Assembly: GCF_001440395.1 (NCBI RefSeq)
Contig: NZ_LLXZ01000231.1
Location: forward strand, 1-46,983
Length of the DNA stretch: 46,983 nt
Source: Bradyrhizobium jicamae
Lineage (GTDB): Bacteria > Pseudomonadota > Alphaproteobacteria > Rhizobiales > Xanthobacteraceae
Reading direction: 5' to 3'
Each line of letters starts with the position of its first letter. The first letter of the stretch is position 1. The translations under genes and the position numbers were made by a program. Below, piece by piece: positions 28,801 to 36,717 of the stretch. The notes under the pieces were generated by a model. The model did no database searches. It was not told the DNA's origin and worked only from the letters and a program-made list of their open reading frames with translations.

Positions 28801-29045
28801 ACACTGGGCCTGATCTTCTGGACCACTGCGTCGCCCACGACCGTGAACGCGGTGCGCAGGCTGGCGTGGCGCGCGACGAGCGCCGCCAGGGCACGGCGCA
28901 GCTGGCGCACGTCGAGCGGTCCCTCGAGCCGAAGAGCAATCGGGACGTTGTACGCCGTGCCTTCAGGCGACAGCCGATTAAGCACATACATACGACTCTG
29001 GTTGGCAGAGGCGGGGCGCACTAAGGGCTTAGCAGACGGTCGCAT
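19800..29045 (-). CDS. three-module NRPS (C-A[Asn]-T, C-A[Leu]-T, C-A[degenerate]-T)
   Basis: A 3081-aa synthetase. Module 1: C with HHIICDG, A with YTSGSTG near residue 600 and by-eye code D-L-T-K-I-G-E-V-G-K (asparagine), T with LGGQSL near 986. Module 2: C with HHIVSDG near 1172, A with YTSGSSG near 1640 and code D-A-W-F-L-G-N-V-V-K (leucine), T with IGGDSL near 2013. Module 3: C with intact HHLVSDG near 2195, then an A-like region that has lost its function. TSGSTGxPKG reads VADRDGVLRG (about 2665), YRTGDL reads FRTGQL, and the catalytic Lys of the A10 motif is Arg (EGRVQHEQLP). The last T (LGMTSL, about 3036) keeps its Ser. No epimerase or thioesterase. The ATG at 29045 has GGGGGAGG upstream and overlaps the previous NRPS by 17 bp. 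Confidence 0.95.
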   Translation of the reverse strand: MRPSAKPLVRPASANQSRMYVLNRLSPEGTAYNVPIALRLEGPLDVRQLRRALAALVARHASLRTAFTVVGDAVVQKIRPSVRVALPVLVAGDKGDVERIKSAFVRPFDLHRAPLLRACLIRMAHAEHVLLIDLHHIICDGLSVDVLSQDLGRLYGGQRLDPPAAEYAEFAEWQRQFACTAQAKAQEAYWLALLADPPELSLPTDAARTAVYSYAGARIFTRPSAELVVELRGLAARGRASMYMVLLAAYCILLGRYAGQEDVVLGTLVAGRQEERFRDVVGLFVNTLVLRSWPKGELAFIDYLKEVRGGCLSAFENQDFQFEELVDRIAPARNLARNPLFDTMFCALTQQPTVGRYGAVEFSRYELDYHIAKFDLSLTVIEEQDGGLVLEFEYRTDLFRRDTIQRMFDHYLNILARVTADPRVKLSEIDMLTADEYRLTPPARWQTGETNVLDLFLTQVGAAPAACAISSSAGDLSYGELHRRSSALALRLQRDGIGPGDLVAVAASPSADMLVALFAILKCRAAFLPIDPATPAERFERICADSGVALLLTDGEADWPACPGVIVMRLGGEIEHSGHAPLPPAQIRPEDLAYVLYTSGSTGTPKGVMISHAALANYVTCATVTYEAGRGTPFALHSPLWVDLTITSLFVPLTSGGCCVVYRCTDALGLTRAIVQDDRVELLKVTPSHLALLLEVLRDCDRVPKSLRKIIVGGEDFKTSLAAEIDAGFHGRVEQFNEYGPTEATVGCTIHRYDPVDKTLSVPIGRAIDNTSVFVLDGHGTRVPVGVTGELYIAGLCLANGYLNDPERTGQRFVTRRIGADVIRMYRTGDLARLAPDGTLHYLGRNDDQVKIRGYRIELGEVEAHVRRLAGVTATVVTTWRDGAGDARLCAYVVMDNHASAADLRAQLAQQLPAHMLPAWFVPLLALPLARGGKVDKKALPDPRELALSGYPYAPPRSPTELAMARIWEQVLGLERVGIDDNFFELGGQSLKATIMVAMIERELRVKLELRDVFAHPVIRELAELLAPSGEALSADIKPLGAQPHYPASSAQKRLWILNQMAPDDVQYNVPWAIAVKGSFDRARWHRAFAALVARHEALRTSFALIEDEIVQIVHSRVNFAFEPLSADRLPTAAQAMARFVRPFDLASAPLIRAAVLADAPDDHTIVVDLHHIVSDGISLEIILEDLVAAYRGEPIETASVQYKEYAVWQRVNAGSAATRAQREHWKQVFAGELPVLNLPADFARHSVQSFAGDLVKFRLDAPMTERLRTINRRCGTTMHMLLLAAYTVLLAKYAGQDDIVVGTPVAGRNHAALQRIVGMFVNTLALRNQPRDELPFAEFLARVRSRALEAYANQDYQFDELVEQLAVERNLSRNPLFDTVFTMVTRERRSFEVDGVRIEPLDFDLMISKFDLTLLAAERDGGIDFELEYCTQLFRRGTMERLAAHYRHILEQISADPNCRIANLDLLTAAERHQLLLDFNATSHAYPAEQTIHGLIEAQARRTPDHPAIVFKGAALTYREMDRRANQMARRLAARGAAAGQTVAIIAGPCTGMIVGVLGILKAGCAYLPIDRDCPPDRAAAMMSDSRTGVVVTAGGAEWRDTARPVIDLEAPDAYHGDDSALDAPVGPHDPAYVIYTSGSSGTPKGVLIEHHSVNNLCTWHNETFAVTAADRAAKFARFGFDASVWEIFPYLQTGAELHVIDEDVRLDLPRLNRYFENNAITVSFLPTQICELFGELKNTSLRILLTGGDRLRRFRPTGYCVVNNYGPTESCVVTTSAMVTETSERIPIGRPIFNTRAYVLGRADVLVPIGVPGELCISGAGLARGYVGDDARTAEKFVANPFEPGSPMYRTGDLVRWLPDGSLEFVGRTDNQIKVRGCRIEPREIEGAILAYEAVKDAVVVTRDDRDGNKHLCACVVWQAQQDPAGLREHLAKRLPDYMLPAQVFAVESIPLNKRGKIDLSRLPALDSSHVGGAVVMPRTDIERRLAKIWCGVLEREHVGVDDNFFEIGGDSLQATIMLAKANKEFAADLALGVVFDHRTVASLARCFENIAAHAGPSLKPAPPSLHYPTTPTQALLHSVCNSRRGVEYNLPFAFRLRGELDPARLETAFRQLTTRHEAFRTSFRMVAGRLRLQVVPNVELALERLPECDEQDLEEVVRDFIRPFDLATAPLIRVALMPLRGGDHVLIIDVHHLVSDGTSMGLMYKEIAALYSGAQLALPAATFKDFAAWLDGHLKSDKVRAHEKYWVDVFADAPPPLRLDTDYPRPEQFSFAGGRLRFEVDQQTHADLKTLCARHGVTLYMLLLAAYDVLLSKYSGAEDVIVGVPTSGRYQADVQDVIGMFVSTHATRSRPRCELRFDEFLEDVKAGVLGTLEHQEYPLWNLMVSQMLRRGGKPLFTTIFVVQDQTFVAMQVPGVTVEVMDAGYHVSKFDLTLGALESTSGIEFEIEYSTELFRRSTMCSLADRYLHILEQIVADPAMRLGDIALATDGERRQVLEMFNPPSLAADDDPTVLHLFEHWAQVAPQRVAALCGGTQANFGELDRRANRLARYLARAGVQSGHRVAIMARPSFEMIVAILAAWKVSAAYVPVGCDWPEQRLAFVLADSGAALLLGDARSRRSSCAVPFVDIAGADALETDASSPDRRPDGAALALVEYVADRDGVLRGVMIDQRSLRERCRWYVDCFAVAPDDRGVKYGDLAGGASSLELWPFLGAGAAVAMLPDETARDGRLLDDFLRRIGPTHAWLPAPLCERLSRFENETLRFVQTYGGHVHAVRLGKYEVVRCAGAAETTVLATCLPVRGAGAGNNIGKPAGLSQIRILGHDGGLLPVGVSGELCVAGSGVAAGYWNDAETTSRRFVACPYAAPGRMFRTGQLARWLVDGTIALTGPLVEASIDGHRVSLPEIERLLRSNGAIDDAAVVFDDRDPLHERLVALIVVRGTVPAPVPSFVQAVKHHLAQWLPPAMIPATYMQVGAIPRDLEGRVQHEQLPRPEPAPEPTAVSSPLVAAEVTEIVKDVLGLETISPDEDLSALGMTSLAAARLTTRIYSSFGTAPELCRIRSAPTISAISNALEASGTAS

Positions 29046-32000
29046 GGAAGACCTCCCCCGGCTTGCAACTCACGATCGCCAAGGCGAGCTCCTCCACGGT
29101 CGGCGCGTCGAACACCATTCGCAGCGAGACAGGGACGCCGAACTCCGCCGTCAGCCGGCATGCCAGCGCGCTTGCCTGGAGAGAATGCCCGCCAAGTTCG
29201 AAGAAGTTGTCGTTGGCGGAGACCTCGGCCCTGCCGAGGAGCTCGCACCAGATACGAGCGATGCCGATCTCCTCCGCACCGCGCACTGGCACCCTGTCCT
29301 TGATCTCGCAGCCAGCTTCCGGCAGTGGAAGGGCCCACTGGTCGATCTTGCCGCTTTCGGTCAACGGCATCCGCTCGACACGGCAGAAACTGGCCGGCAC
29401 CATGTAGCCGGGAAGCACGGTCGCCAGGTGCGTGCGCAGCGTGGCGGCACCGACCGCCGCGTCGGCGGCGAAATACGCGCAAAGCTGCTTCTTGCCGTCC
29501 TCGCCGGTCACCGGCAAAACCACGACCTCCCTGACGCCGGGAACCTCGAACAGGCGATTTTCGATCTCGCCAGGCTCAGTGCGGAAGCCGCGGATCTTCA
29601 CCTGCCGGTCGGCCCGCCCGATGAACTCGAGCATGCCGTCCGAGCGCCGCCTCACCAGGTCGCCGGTCCGATATAGGCGCTCTCCCGGCACGAACGGATT
29701 CCCCACGAACCGTTCGGCAGTCAGCGCGGGACAGTTGAGATACCCGCGCGCCAGCCCAACGCCACCGACGAAGAGCTCGCCGATCGCGCCGACCGGCGAC
29801 AGCATCATCTCGCGATCGAAAACATGGGCACACGAGTTGGGGATCGGCTTGCCGATCGGGACCGTGCGCAGCTCCCGGCGGATGATCGGGTAACAGGTCG
29901 AAAAGGTCGTGTTCTCGGTCGGCCCGTAGGCGTTGATCACGGTGAGCCGAGGATTCACCTGACGGGCGAGCTCGACATGCTTTAGCGACAGCACGTCGCC
30001 ACCGGAAAGCACGTAACGAAGCTGTCGGAAAACGCTTGCATCCGCCTCCACCAGATGGTTGAACAGCGTCGGCACGCAGAACATGACAGTGATGCGGTTC
30101 TCGGCTAGAAACGCGCCGAGTCTCGCAGCGTCTAGCAGCACGTCATCGTCGGCGAGGTAGAGCCGAAGCCCGTTGAGAAGCGCGCCCCAAATCTCGAACG
30201 TTGTGGCGTCGAACGAAGGTGCGCCGGTCTGAAGGATGCGGTCGTCCGCGACAAGTCGCATATAGTCCATGTTGGTCGCCAGATTGACGACGCTCGCGTG
30301 CTCCACCATCACGCCCTTTGGCGTCCCGGTCGATCCAGACGTGTAAATTACATAGGCGAGGTTCGTCGGCTCGGTCCCGCTCGCATTGTCGGGCTCGGGC
30401 GCGCCGACCGCGCCGGTCTTGCCCAGCCGAAAGACGGGGCCACTGAAATCAAGCGCCGGCTCGTCATCGTCGGTCAAGATTAGCGCGCGGGGCACAGCAT
30501 CATCGAGTATCTGCTGCACTCTCCTTCCGGGGCTGTTGCGCGCGATGGGGAGATAGGCGCCGCCCGCCTTGAGGATCGCAAGCAGGCCGATCACCATCCC
30601 CGCCGAGCGCCCGCCGAGGATTGCCACGATGCTGTCAGGCCCGATGCCGCGCTCGCGCAGGGCCTTGGCCAGGCAGTTCGCCTCGGCGTTGAGCTGCGCA
30701 TAGGTCAAGGCACGCTCGCCGTGCACGACGGCGAGCGAGTCGCCTTTTCTGACAACCTGCGCCTCGAACAGCTCATGCACGCATTTCGTAGCCGCATATG
30801 GCGTGGGCGGCGGGTTCCAACCTTCGACCAGTTGGCGCCGCTCGGCCTCGTCGACAAGGTCGAGCTCGGCCACAGGCACGTTCCAGCCGCCGCGGAGCAA
30901 GCGCAGCAGGGTAATGTAGTAGCCGGCGAGCCGTACCACGGTCTCCTTGCGGAACAGATCGGTGTTGTACTCGATGCGAATCTCCGCCCCTTTCGTTCCC
31001 CAGTGCAGGTCGAAGATCATGTCGACCTGGACGGCATTCGTCTGCGTAGCAACATCGATCCAGCGCGCCTCGCTGAGACCGGCGAATAGCGTTTCGTCGT
31101 CGCCGCTGCGCACCACGTTGAACATGGTGCGAACGAGCGGGACACGCCCTTCCCCGCGCCGCGGCGCCAGCCTCTGCACCAGCCGCTCGAAGGGATAGTC
31201 CTGCATGCAATATGCGGTCTCGACCTGCGCATGCACCACCTGGACGAGCTGGTCGAACGTGCAATCGCGGCGCACCTCGACCCGCACCGCGGTTGTGTTG
31301 ACGAAGAAGCCGACCGCCTCGTTGAGGTCGGCCGCATAGTGCCGGCCCGAGAACAGCACCCCGGTGGTGATGTCGTCCTGCTGGCAGATCTTGTGCAACA
31401 ACACGAGATAGGCGGCGAACAGGCTTGAGAACAGGATGACCCGCCGCTCCCAGCCGATCCGCTGAAAATCGTCAATTAGGTCCTTCGCAATCTCGAGGAT
31501 CTCTAGACCGCCCTTGAATGAGACGATCGCGGAAGGAGGCGCGTCTGTCGGCAGATCGAGCGCTGGGGGCTCGTCGCGGAACTGGTCCAGCCAGTAGGCC
31601 TCCTGCTCCAGCGTCCGCTCGGGCGCGAACTGGCGGCGCTGCCAGACCGCATAATCAGAGTAGTCAAGGCGGACCGACGTGAACCGGTCCGCGGCATCGC
31701 CGACCAGCCCGTTATAGATGGCGGTGAGATCGCGCCAGAGCACATCGATGGATGCGGCGTCGGCGATGATGTGGTGGACGCGCAGCAGAAGGACGTGGTC
31801 CTGCGGCGCGAGCCAAAGAAGCACGACCTCGAAAAGCCGCTCCTCGAAAATCCATCGTGAGATCGGCTTTTGGCAGATCTCGGTCAGGCACGCCGCGATC
31901 GCGCGCTCGACGCCGTTCTGCGCCTGGCACGAGATGTCGATCTCGCGAAGCGCGCCCACGCCGCGCAGGTCGAACGACTGCGTGGCGCCGCCGGCACTGT

Positions 32001-32235
32001 CGGAGAGTCGCGTGCGCAGCGCCTGATGCCGCTCGATTACTAGCTCGACGGAGCGCCTGAGCGCCCGAGCGTCGAATGTCCCGATCAGGCGCTTGCAGGT
32101 GTTGATGTCCCATATCGAGCTATCAGGCTCGAGCCTACAGAAATGGAGAACCCTCTCCTGCTGGAAGGTTAGCGGATAGGGCCCCTCCCCCGCGGGCGGA
32201 ATCGGCGGATATGATGGGATCGAGACCGGTATCAA
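29029..32235 (-). CDS. single-module NRPS (C-A-T), branched aliphatic residue predicted
   Basis: A 1068-aa synthetase. The condensation domain starts at YPLTFQQERVLHF and has HHIIADA near residue 157, with Ala where Gly is usual. The adenylation domain has YTSGSTGTPKG near 634, SFDATTFEIW, INAYGPTENTTF, YRTGDL and the catalytic Lys in SGKIDQWALP. Residues lining the pocket read by eye D-A-F-F-L-G-A-T-F-K, closest to the known Ile/Val type codes (DAFFxGxTFK). The T domain has LGGHSL near 1014. The start is a TTG overlapping the stop of the upstream NRPS (TTGA) with AAGGGGGG seven bases before; no in-frame ATG or GTG would retain the C domain's first motif. The module is second if the order is colinear. 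Confidence 0.93.
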   Translation of the reverse strand: MIPVSIPSYPPIPPAGEGPYPLTFQQERVLHFCRLEPDSSIWDINTCKRLIGTFDARALRRSVELVIERHQALRTRLSDSAGGATQSFDLRGVGALREIDISCQAQNGVERAIAACLTEICQKPISRWIFEERLFEVVLLWLAPQDHVLLLRVHHIIADAASIDVLWRDLTAIYNGLVGDAADRFTSVRLDYSDYAVWQRRQFAPERTLEQEAYWLDQFRDEPPALDLPTDAPPSAIVSFKGGLEILEIAKDLIDDFQRIGWERRVILFSSLFAAYLVLLHKICQQDDITTGVLFSGRHYAADLNEAVGFFVNTTAVRVEVRRDCTFDQLVQVVHAQVETAYCMQDYPFERLVQRLAPRRGEGRVPLVRTMFNVVRSGDDETLFAGLSEARWIDVATQTNAVQVDMIFDLHWGTKGAEIRIEYNTDLFRKETVVRLAGYYITLLRLLRGGWNVPVAELDLVDEAERRQLVEGWNPPPTPYAATKCVHELFEAQVVRKGDSLAVVHGERALTYAQLNAEANCLAKALRERGIGPDSIVAILGGRSAGMVIGLLAILKAGGAYLPIARNSPGRRVQQILDDAVPRALILTDDDEPALDFSGPVFRLGKTGAVGAPEPDNASGTEPTNLAYVIYTSGSTGTPKGVMVEHASVVNLATNMDYMRLVADDRILQTGAPSFDATTFEIWGALLNGLRLYLADDDVLLDAARLGAFLAENRITVMFCVPTLFNHLVEADASVFRQLRYVLSGGDVLSLKHVELARQVNPRLTVINAYGPTENTTFSTCYPIIRRELRTVPIGKPIPNSCAHVFDREMMLSPVGAIGELFVGGVGLARGYLNCPALTAERFVGNPFVPGERLYRTGDLVRRRSDGMLEFIGRADRQVKIRGFRTEPGEIENRLFEVPGVREVVVLPVTGEDGKKQLCAYFAADAAVGAATLRTHLATVLPGYMVPASFCRVERMPLTESGKIDQWALPLPEAGCEIKDRVPVRGAEEIGIARIWCELLGRAEVSANDNFFELGGHSLQASALACRLTAEFGVPVSLRMVFDAPTVEELALAIVSCKPGEVFHATVC

Positions 32236-35200
32236 GGTGCGTCCCCCCTTGCGCGGATGCGCGGCGACGCGCTCGACTGACGGTTATATGGGGGGCCCGC
32301 ATCAGGCGCGCGGCTCTCGACCGACGTCCGCGAGTTCTCGATGAGCCCGGCGATGTCGCGGATGGTCGGCAGTTCGAGAAAATCAATGACCGACAGCCGC
32401 GTGCCCAGCGCCGCATCGAGCGCCGCGATGAAGCGGAGCACCAACAGCGAGTTACCGCCGAGCTGGAAGAAACTGCTGCTCCGGTTGAGCCCGCGCACAT
32501 TCAGCAGCCGCTCGGCGATATCGATGATGGTCTGCTCCAGCTCCGTCGCCCCGACGGCCGGTGCAGCCATGGACTCGCGCGGCCGCGGTTCCGGCAGGGC
32601 CTGCATGTTGACCTTACCGCTCGCCAGCCTGGGCAGCCGCTCGATCGCAACCAGATGCGCCGGAATCATGTAGGTGGGCAGCCATGCGGCGAGCTCATCG
32701 CGGATCTGCTGGGCCGTGAAGCTGCTCGACTGCAGAACAAGGTAGGCAACTAGCTCCTTCTGGCCGAATTCGTCGGTCCGCACCTTGATCGCGACGTCCG
32801 CCACGCCGGCGCACGTGCGAAGCTTGCGCTCGACCTCATCAATTTCGACGCGGAAGCCGCGGATCTTCAACTGCCCGTCGGACCTGCCGAGACACTGGAT
32901 TAGACCGTCGTCGCTCCATTTCGCGAGGTCTCCGGTGCGATAGAGTAGTTCGCCAGGCCAATGCGGGTTCGCCACGAACCGTTCGGCAGTCAGCGCGGGA
33001 TCATTGAGATAGCCGCGCGCGACCCCAGCGCCGGACAGGCAGAGCTCGCCTGTCAACCCGACCGCGACCGGCTCGAGCTGGGCGTCCAGAATGTACGCGC
33101 GGGTGTTGGGAAAAGGTCGGCCGATCGGAACTACGAGCGTTCGCTCGGCGCGCGGCAGAGCGTGCCAGGTGGCATAAATTGTAGCCTCGGTCGGACCGTA
33201 GAGATTCTCTAGCTGCACCCCCCGCACCAGCGCGTGGAAGCGGTCGACCAGCTCCGCCTTGAGCGGCTCGCCAGCTGCGAGAATGTAGTGCAGCCCCTCG
33301 AGCCTCCGCGCGTCCTGCTCGCGCAAGCCCGACAGGAACGCGCCGAGCATGGACGGAACGAAATTGATGTGCGTGATTTCGAAGCACTCGATAGCGGCAA
33401 GTAGTTTCGCCGGGTCCTTCTCGCCGTCCACCTCGAGCACGGCGAGCCGTCCGTGCGCGAAGAGCCAGCCAAACAGCTCGGCGGCGGAGACGTCGAAAGT
33501 ATAGTTGGTCTTCAGCAAGATGGTCTTGCCGGCCAGCGCGTACCTGGTCTCTAGAAACGCGAGCGTGTTCATTAGGGCACGATGCTCGACGATCACACCT
33601 TTCGGCCATCCGGTCGAACCGGAGGTGTAGATGACGTAGGCGGGGCTCGCCGGGTCGACGGGACGCCCGAGGTTTTGCCCGTCGCCCGAATAAGCGGCCT
33701 CCTCGTCAACGCAGATGCGGGTCAGCGACGGACGGGCAAAATCACCCATTGATGCGGGTACGGCCGTGCCTCGCAGGAGGAGCGTGCACGCGCCGCTGCC
33801 CTGCAGGATGCACTGGATGCGCTGCGGCGGGAACTGAGGATCGAGCGGCAGATAGGAGGCGCCGGTCTTGAGGATCGCCAGCAAGGCAATCACCATCTCG
33901 GGCGAGCGCTCGAGCAGGACCGCGACCGTGCCGCCACGCTCGACGCCGGAGGCGACCAGCGTCGCGGCGAGCTGATTTGCGCGCCGGTTAACCTGTTCGC
34001 AGGTGAGCACGCCGGCGGCGGACACGATCGCTGGCTCGCCTGGAGCGCGCGCGGCCCGCTCCTCGAGCAGGTCGACGACGGTGGGCGCCGGCGGAGGGCC
34101 CGCAGCGTCGCCTTGCGCAAACGCCAGGACAAGGTTCCGTTCGTCTTCATCGAGCATGCTCAGCGCACCGGCGCGCACACCGGCCCCGCGCGTGACCGCG
34201 TCGAGAAGGTTCACGTAGTGGCGCAGCATGCGCTGGACGGTCTCCGGCGCGAAGAGATGGGCATCGTATTCAATCCGCAGTTCGCAATCGTGCGCGCCCA
34301 TGTGCACATCGAAGAACAGCTCGATCTGGGTGGCCGCGACGTCGGGCTCGCGCCATTCCTCGATCTCGATGCCGCGGAACGCCTGCGTCTCGTCCGGCAC
34401 GCCAATCATGTTAAATAGAACGCGAAAGAGCGGGTTCTGCTTTCGCCCCCGATCGGGCGCGAGCTTGCTGACGAGCCGCTCGAACGGATAATCCTGCATG
34501 TCGTAGGCGCGCGTGACCGAGCCATGCGTCGCCTTGACGAATTGCTCCACAGTCTGCGTGGGATCGAGCCGCGCGCGCAGCGCCACGGTGTTGGAGAAGA
34601 AACCGGCCAACGCCTTGAGCTGAGGCGTGTAGTGCCGACCGGAAAACACCGATCCGACGACGATGTCGTCCTGGCGGCAGTAGTGATGCAGCAGCAGGTA
34701 GCATGCGCTCAGCATCGTGGAGAACGGGATCACGCGCATTCGCAAGCTGAAAGTCTGGATGCGCTTGGTCAGCTCGCGCGACAGGCGAAGTCTCGCGAGC
34801 GCCCCATGGAAGAAGGTCATGGCAGTGCCCGCGTGACCGTCGGTCGGCAGGTCGAGCTCTCGCAGTTCGCCGGCGAACTGGTCGAGCCAGTAGGCTTCCT
34901 GGAGGCGGGTGTTCTCCTCGCAGAAGTGGCTGCGTTGCCATTTCGCGTAGTCGAAGTAGTCGATGGCCGGCTTATCTCGCATCGCAGCGCTTGCGAGCGC
35001 CGCGTTGTAGGCGGACTTGAGATCGCGCCACAGGATCCGCAGCGTGGTCGCATCGGAGATGATGTGGTGCAGCTTGAGGATTAGCCACGATTCCGCCTCG
35101 CTTCGCCGAACCAGCACGACCCGGAACAGTCGTCCGCCCTCAAGCGTGAACGGCGTTTCATATTCGCGGTTGAGCAGGGCGCGCGCCTTGTCCTCGCCGC

Positions 35201-35510
35201 CCTGCGGGGGCAGTTCCACGAGCTCGAACGTTCCGTCCGACGTGTCGTGCTTCGACTGGAATGGCGCACCGGCCACCAGCCCGATCCGCGTCCTCAGCAC
35301 CGCGTGTCGTTTGGCCAGCTCATTGATCGCCCGTTCCAATGCTGCGATGTCCAGTCGGCCAACCAGCCGCTTACAGGAGATCCTGTTCCATAATGGACTT
35401 TCCGGGGACAGCTTATTGAGATAAAGCACGCGCTCCTGCTGAAACGAGAGCGGATAGGACTGGGCTTCTCCGCAAGGCTCGATCCGCAATAGTGGCGCCG
35501 GGCTTCGCAT
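32232..35510 (-). CDS. first NRPS (C-A-T) with N-terminal condensation domain
   Basis: A 1092-aa synthetase. The opening C domain (YPLSFQQERVLYLNKL; HHIISDA near residue 148) has no upstream module, so it should join a separately supplied acyl group to the first amino acid, as in lipopeptide starter modules. The A domain is complete (YTSGSTGWPKG near 628, YRTGDL, SGKVNMQALP). Its pocket code by eye is D-V-A-N-L-A-L-I-Y-K, which resembles the Cys(2)/Ser pattern (D-x-x-N/H-x-S/A-L-I-x) but is not an exact match, so the residue is uncertain. T: LGGNSL near 1018. The ATG at 35510 has GGAGAT upstream and is preferred to 35564. It follows the flavoprotein gene by 25 bp. Confidence 0.93.
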   Translation of the reverse strand: MRSPAPLLRIEPCGEAQSYPLSFQQERVLYLNKLSPESPLWNRISCKRLVGRLDIAALERAINELAKRHAVLRTRIGLVAGAPFQSKHDTSDGTFELVELPPQGGEDKARALLNREYETPFTLEGGRLFRVVLVRRSEAESWLILKLHHIISDATTLRILWRDLKSAYNAALASAAMRDKPAIDYFDYAKWQRSHFCEENTRLQEAYWLDQFAGELRELDLPTDGHAGTAMTFFHGALARLRLSRELTKRIQTFSLRMRVIPFSTMLSACYLLLHHYCRQDDIVVGSVFSGRHYTPQLKALAGFFSNTVALRARLDPTQTVEQFVKATHGSVTRAYDMQDYPFERLVSKLAPDRGRKQNPLFRVLFNMIGVPDETQAFRGIEIEEWREPDVAATQIELFFDVHMGAHDCELRIEYDAHLFAPETVQRMLRHYVNLLDAVTRGAGVRAGALSMLDEDERNLVLAFAQGDAAGPPPAPTVVDLLEERAARAPGEPAIVSAAGVLTCEQVNRRANQLAATLVASGVERGGTVAVLLERSPEMVIALLAILKTGASYLPLDPQFPPQRIQCILQGSGACTLLLRGTAVPASMGDFARPSLTRICVDEEAAYSGDGQNLGRPVDPASPAYVIYTSGSTGWPKGVIVEHRALMNTLAFLETRYALAGKTILLKTNYTFDVSAAELFGWLFAHGRLAVLEVDGEKDPAKLLAAIECFEITHINFVPSMLGAFLSGLREQDARRLEGLHYILAAGEPLKAELVDRFHALVRGVQLENLYGPTEATIYATWHALPRAERTLVVPIGRPFPNTRAYILDAQLEPVAVGLTGELCLSGAGVARGYLNDPALTAERFVANPHWPGELLYRTGDLAKWSDDGLIQCLGRSDGQLKIRGFRVEIDEVERKLRTCAGVADVAIKVRTDEFGQKELVAYLVLQSSSFTAQQIRDELAAWLPTYMIPAHLVAIERLPRLASGKVNMQALPEPRPRESMAAPAVGATELEQTIIDIAERLLNVRGLNRSSSFFQLGGNSLLVLRFIAALDAALGTRLSVIDFLELPTIRDIAGLIENSRTSVESRAPDAGPPYNRQSSASPRIRARGDAP

Positions 35511-35535
35511 GTCGATCTCCTTGCACTCTCCACCG

Positions 35536-36717
35536 TTACCCCGAATCGGCCGACGAACTCCCATTGCGCCCCTGCGCGCGGCGCGTCCCCGCCTTGATCA
35601 TCTCGTCGGCGATGATCAGTCGCTGGATTTCTGACGTTCCGTCGCCGATCTCGGTGAGCTTCGCATCGCGGAAGAAGCGCTCGAGCGGAAGGTCGCGGCA
35701 GTAGCCCTGCGCGCCGTGGATCTGGATTGCGTCCCGGGTCGCTGCGGCTGCTGCCTCGGAGGCGAAAAGCTTCGCCTCGGCGGCTTCCTTGAAGAAGCTC
35801 TTGCCGTCATCCCGCAGACGCGTCGCCTTTTTCAGAAGCAGATCGGCGGCGTTGATGTTCACCTCCATGTCCGCCAGCATGCGCTGGATCAGTTGGAAGC
35901 GGCACAGCGGTTTGCCGAACTGCCGGCGGCGAAGAACGTGATCCACGCACAGATCGCGCACGCGCTCGGATATGCCGATGGCGATCGCGGCCATGCCGAG
36001 CCGAGCCGTTGGCAGCGTACGCTGCAGGATGTCGAACCCGCGGTTCTTGCGGCCGAGCAAGTTTTGCTTGGGAACGGGCGAGTCGCGAAAGATAAGCTCG
36101 CCGGTGTCGGAGGCGCGCATGCCGAGCTTGCGCTCGCGCCGGCCGCTTGCGTGGAATCCCGGCGTCCCCTTCTCGACCACGAACAGGCTCAGCCCGAGGC
36201 CGCCGGCCGCGTCCGAGGTCCTGGCGACCACCACGGCCACGTCCGCGACATTGGCGTTGGTGATGAACAGCTTAGCGCCATTAAGGACGTAGCCCTCATG
36301 CGTCTCCTCCGCCCTGGTCCGGATCGACGACGTGTCCGAGCCGCTCTCGCTTTCGGTCATCGCGAAAGCGCCGATCTTCTCACCGGCGATAAGCGGCGGC
36401 AGAAGGCGGCGCTTGAGCTCTTCATTGCCGCTGGCAAAGATCGGGTCGCATGCGAGCGTCGCATGCGACAGGGCGGTCATCGCCGTCGCCGCGCACGCCT
36501 TCGCGACCTCCCTGATCAACCCGATGTAGGTCGTGTGATCGAGGCCGCAGCCGCCATATCGCGCCGGATAGTGCGTGCCGTACAGGCCGAAGGTCCCCAT
36601 TTGCCGAAACGCCTCGAGCGGAAATGCCTCGGCCTCATCGGCCGCGGCGGCGATCGGCGCGATCACCTTGGCGACAAGCGCCGCGCCATTTTCGAGGATG
36701 TCGTCGATGCTGCTCAT
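35536..36717 (-). CDS. acyl-CoA dehydrogenase-like flavoprotein
   Basis: A 393-aa FAD enzyme with the family signatures GAFAMTESESGSD (FAD and substrate loop), LFITNANVADVAVVVART, LGMRASDTGELIF and the C-terminal QIHGAQGYCRDLPLERFFRD. The position of the usual catalytic Glu in the EGT motif is Asp here (IGDGTSEIQR), a substitution seen in some unusual dehydrogenases. In NRPS clusters such enzymes oxidise carrier-bound acids, for example prolyl to pyrrolyl (PltE) or seryl to aminomalonyl (ZmaI). Here the nearby acyl carrier and ligase suggest desaturation of a carrier-bound starter. The ATG at 36717 overlaps the asparagine synthetase stop by ATGA; an upstream in-frame start is rejected for that reason. 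Confidence 0.85.
   Translation of the reverse strand: MSSIDDILENGAALVAKVIAPIAAAADEAEAFPLEAFRQMGTFGLYGTHYPARYGGCGLDHTTYIGLIREVAKACAATAMTALSHATLACDPIFASGNEELKRRLLPPLIAGEKIGAFAMTESESGSDTSSIRTRAEETHEGYVLNGAKLFITNANVADVAVVVARTSDAAGGLGLSLFVVEKGTPGFHASGRRERKLGMRASDTGELIFRDSPVPKQNLLGRKNRGFDILQRTLPTARLGMAAIAIGISERVRDLCVDHVLRRRQFGKPLCRFQLIQRMLADMEVNINAADLLLKKATRLRDDGKSFFKEAAEAKLFASEAAAAATRDAIQIHGAQGYCRDLPLERFFRDAKLTEIGDGTSEIQRLIIADEMIKAGTRRAQGRNGSSSADSG

Noticed and set aside
19800..29045. Epimerisation domain after the IGGDSL carrier of module 2
   Set aside because: The GGDSL form often precedes epimerases, but the following sequence is an ordinary condensation domain with HHLVSDG that leads into another A-like region.
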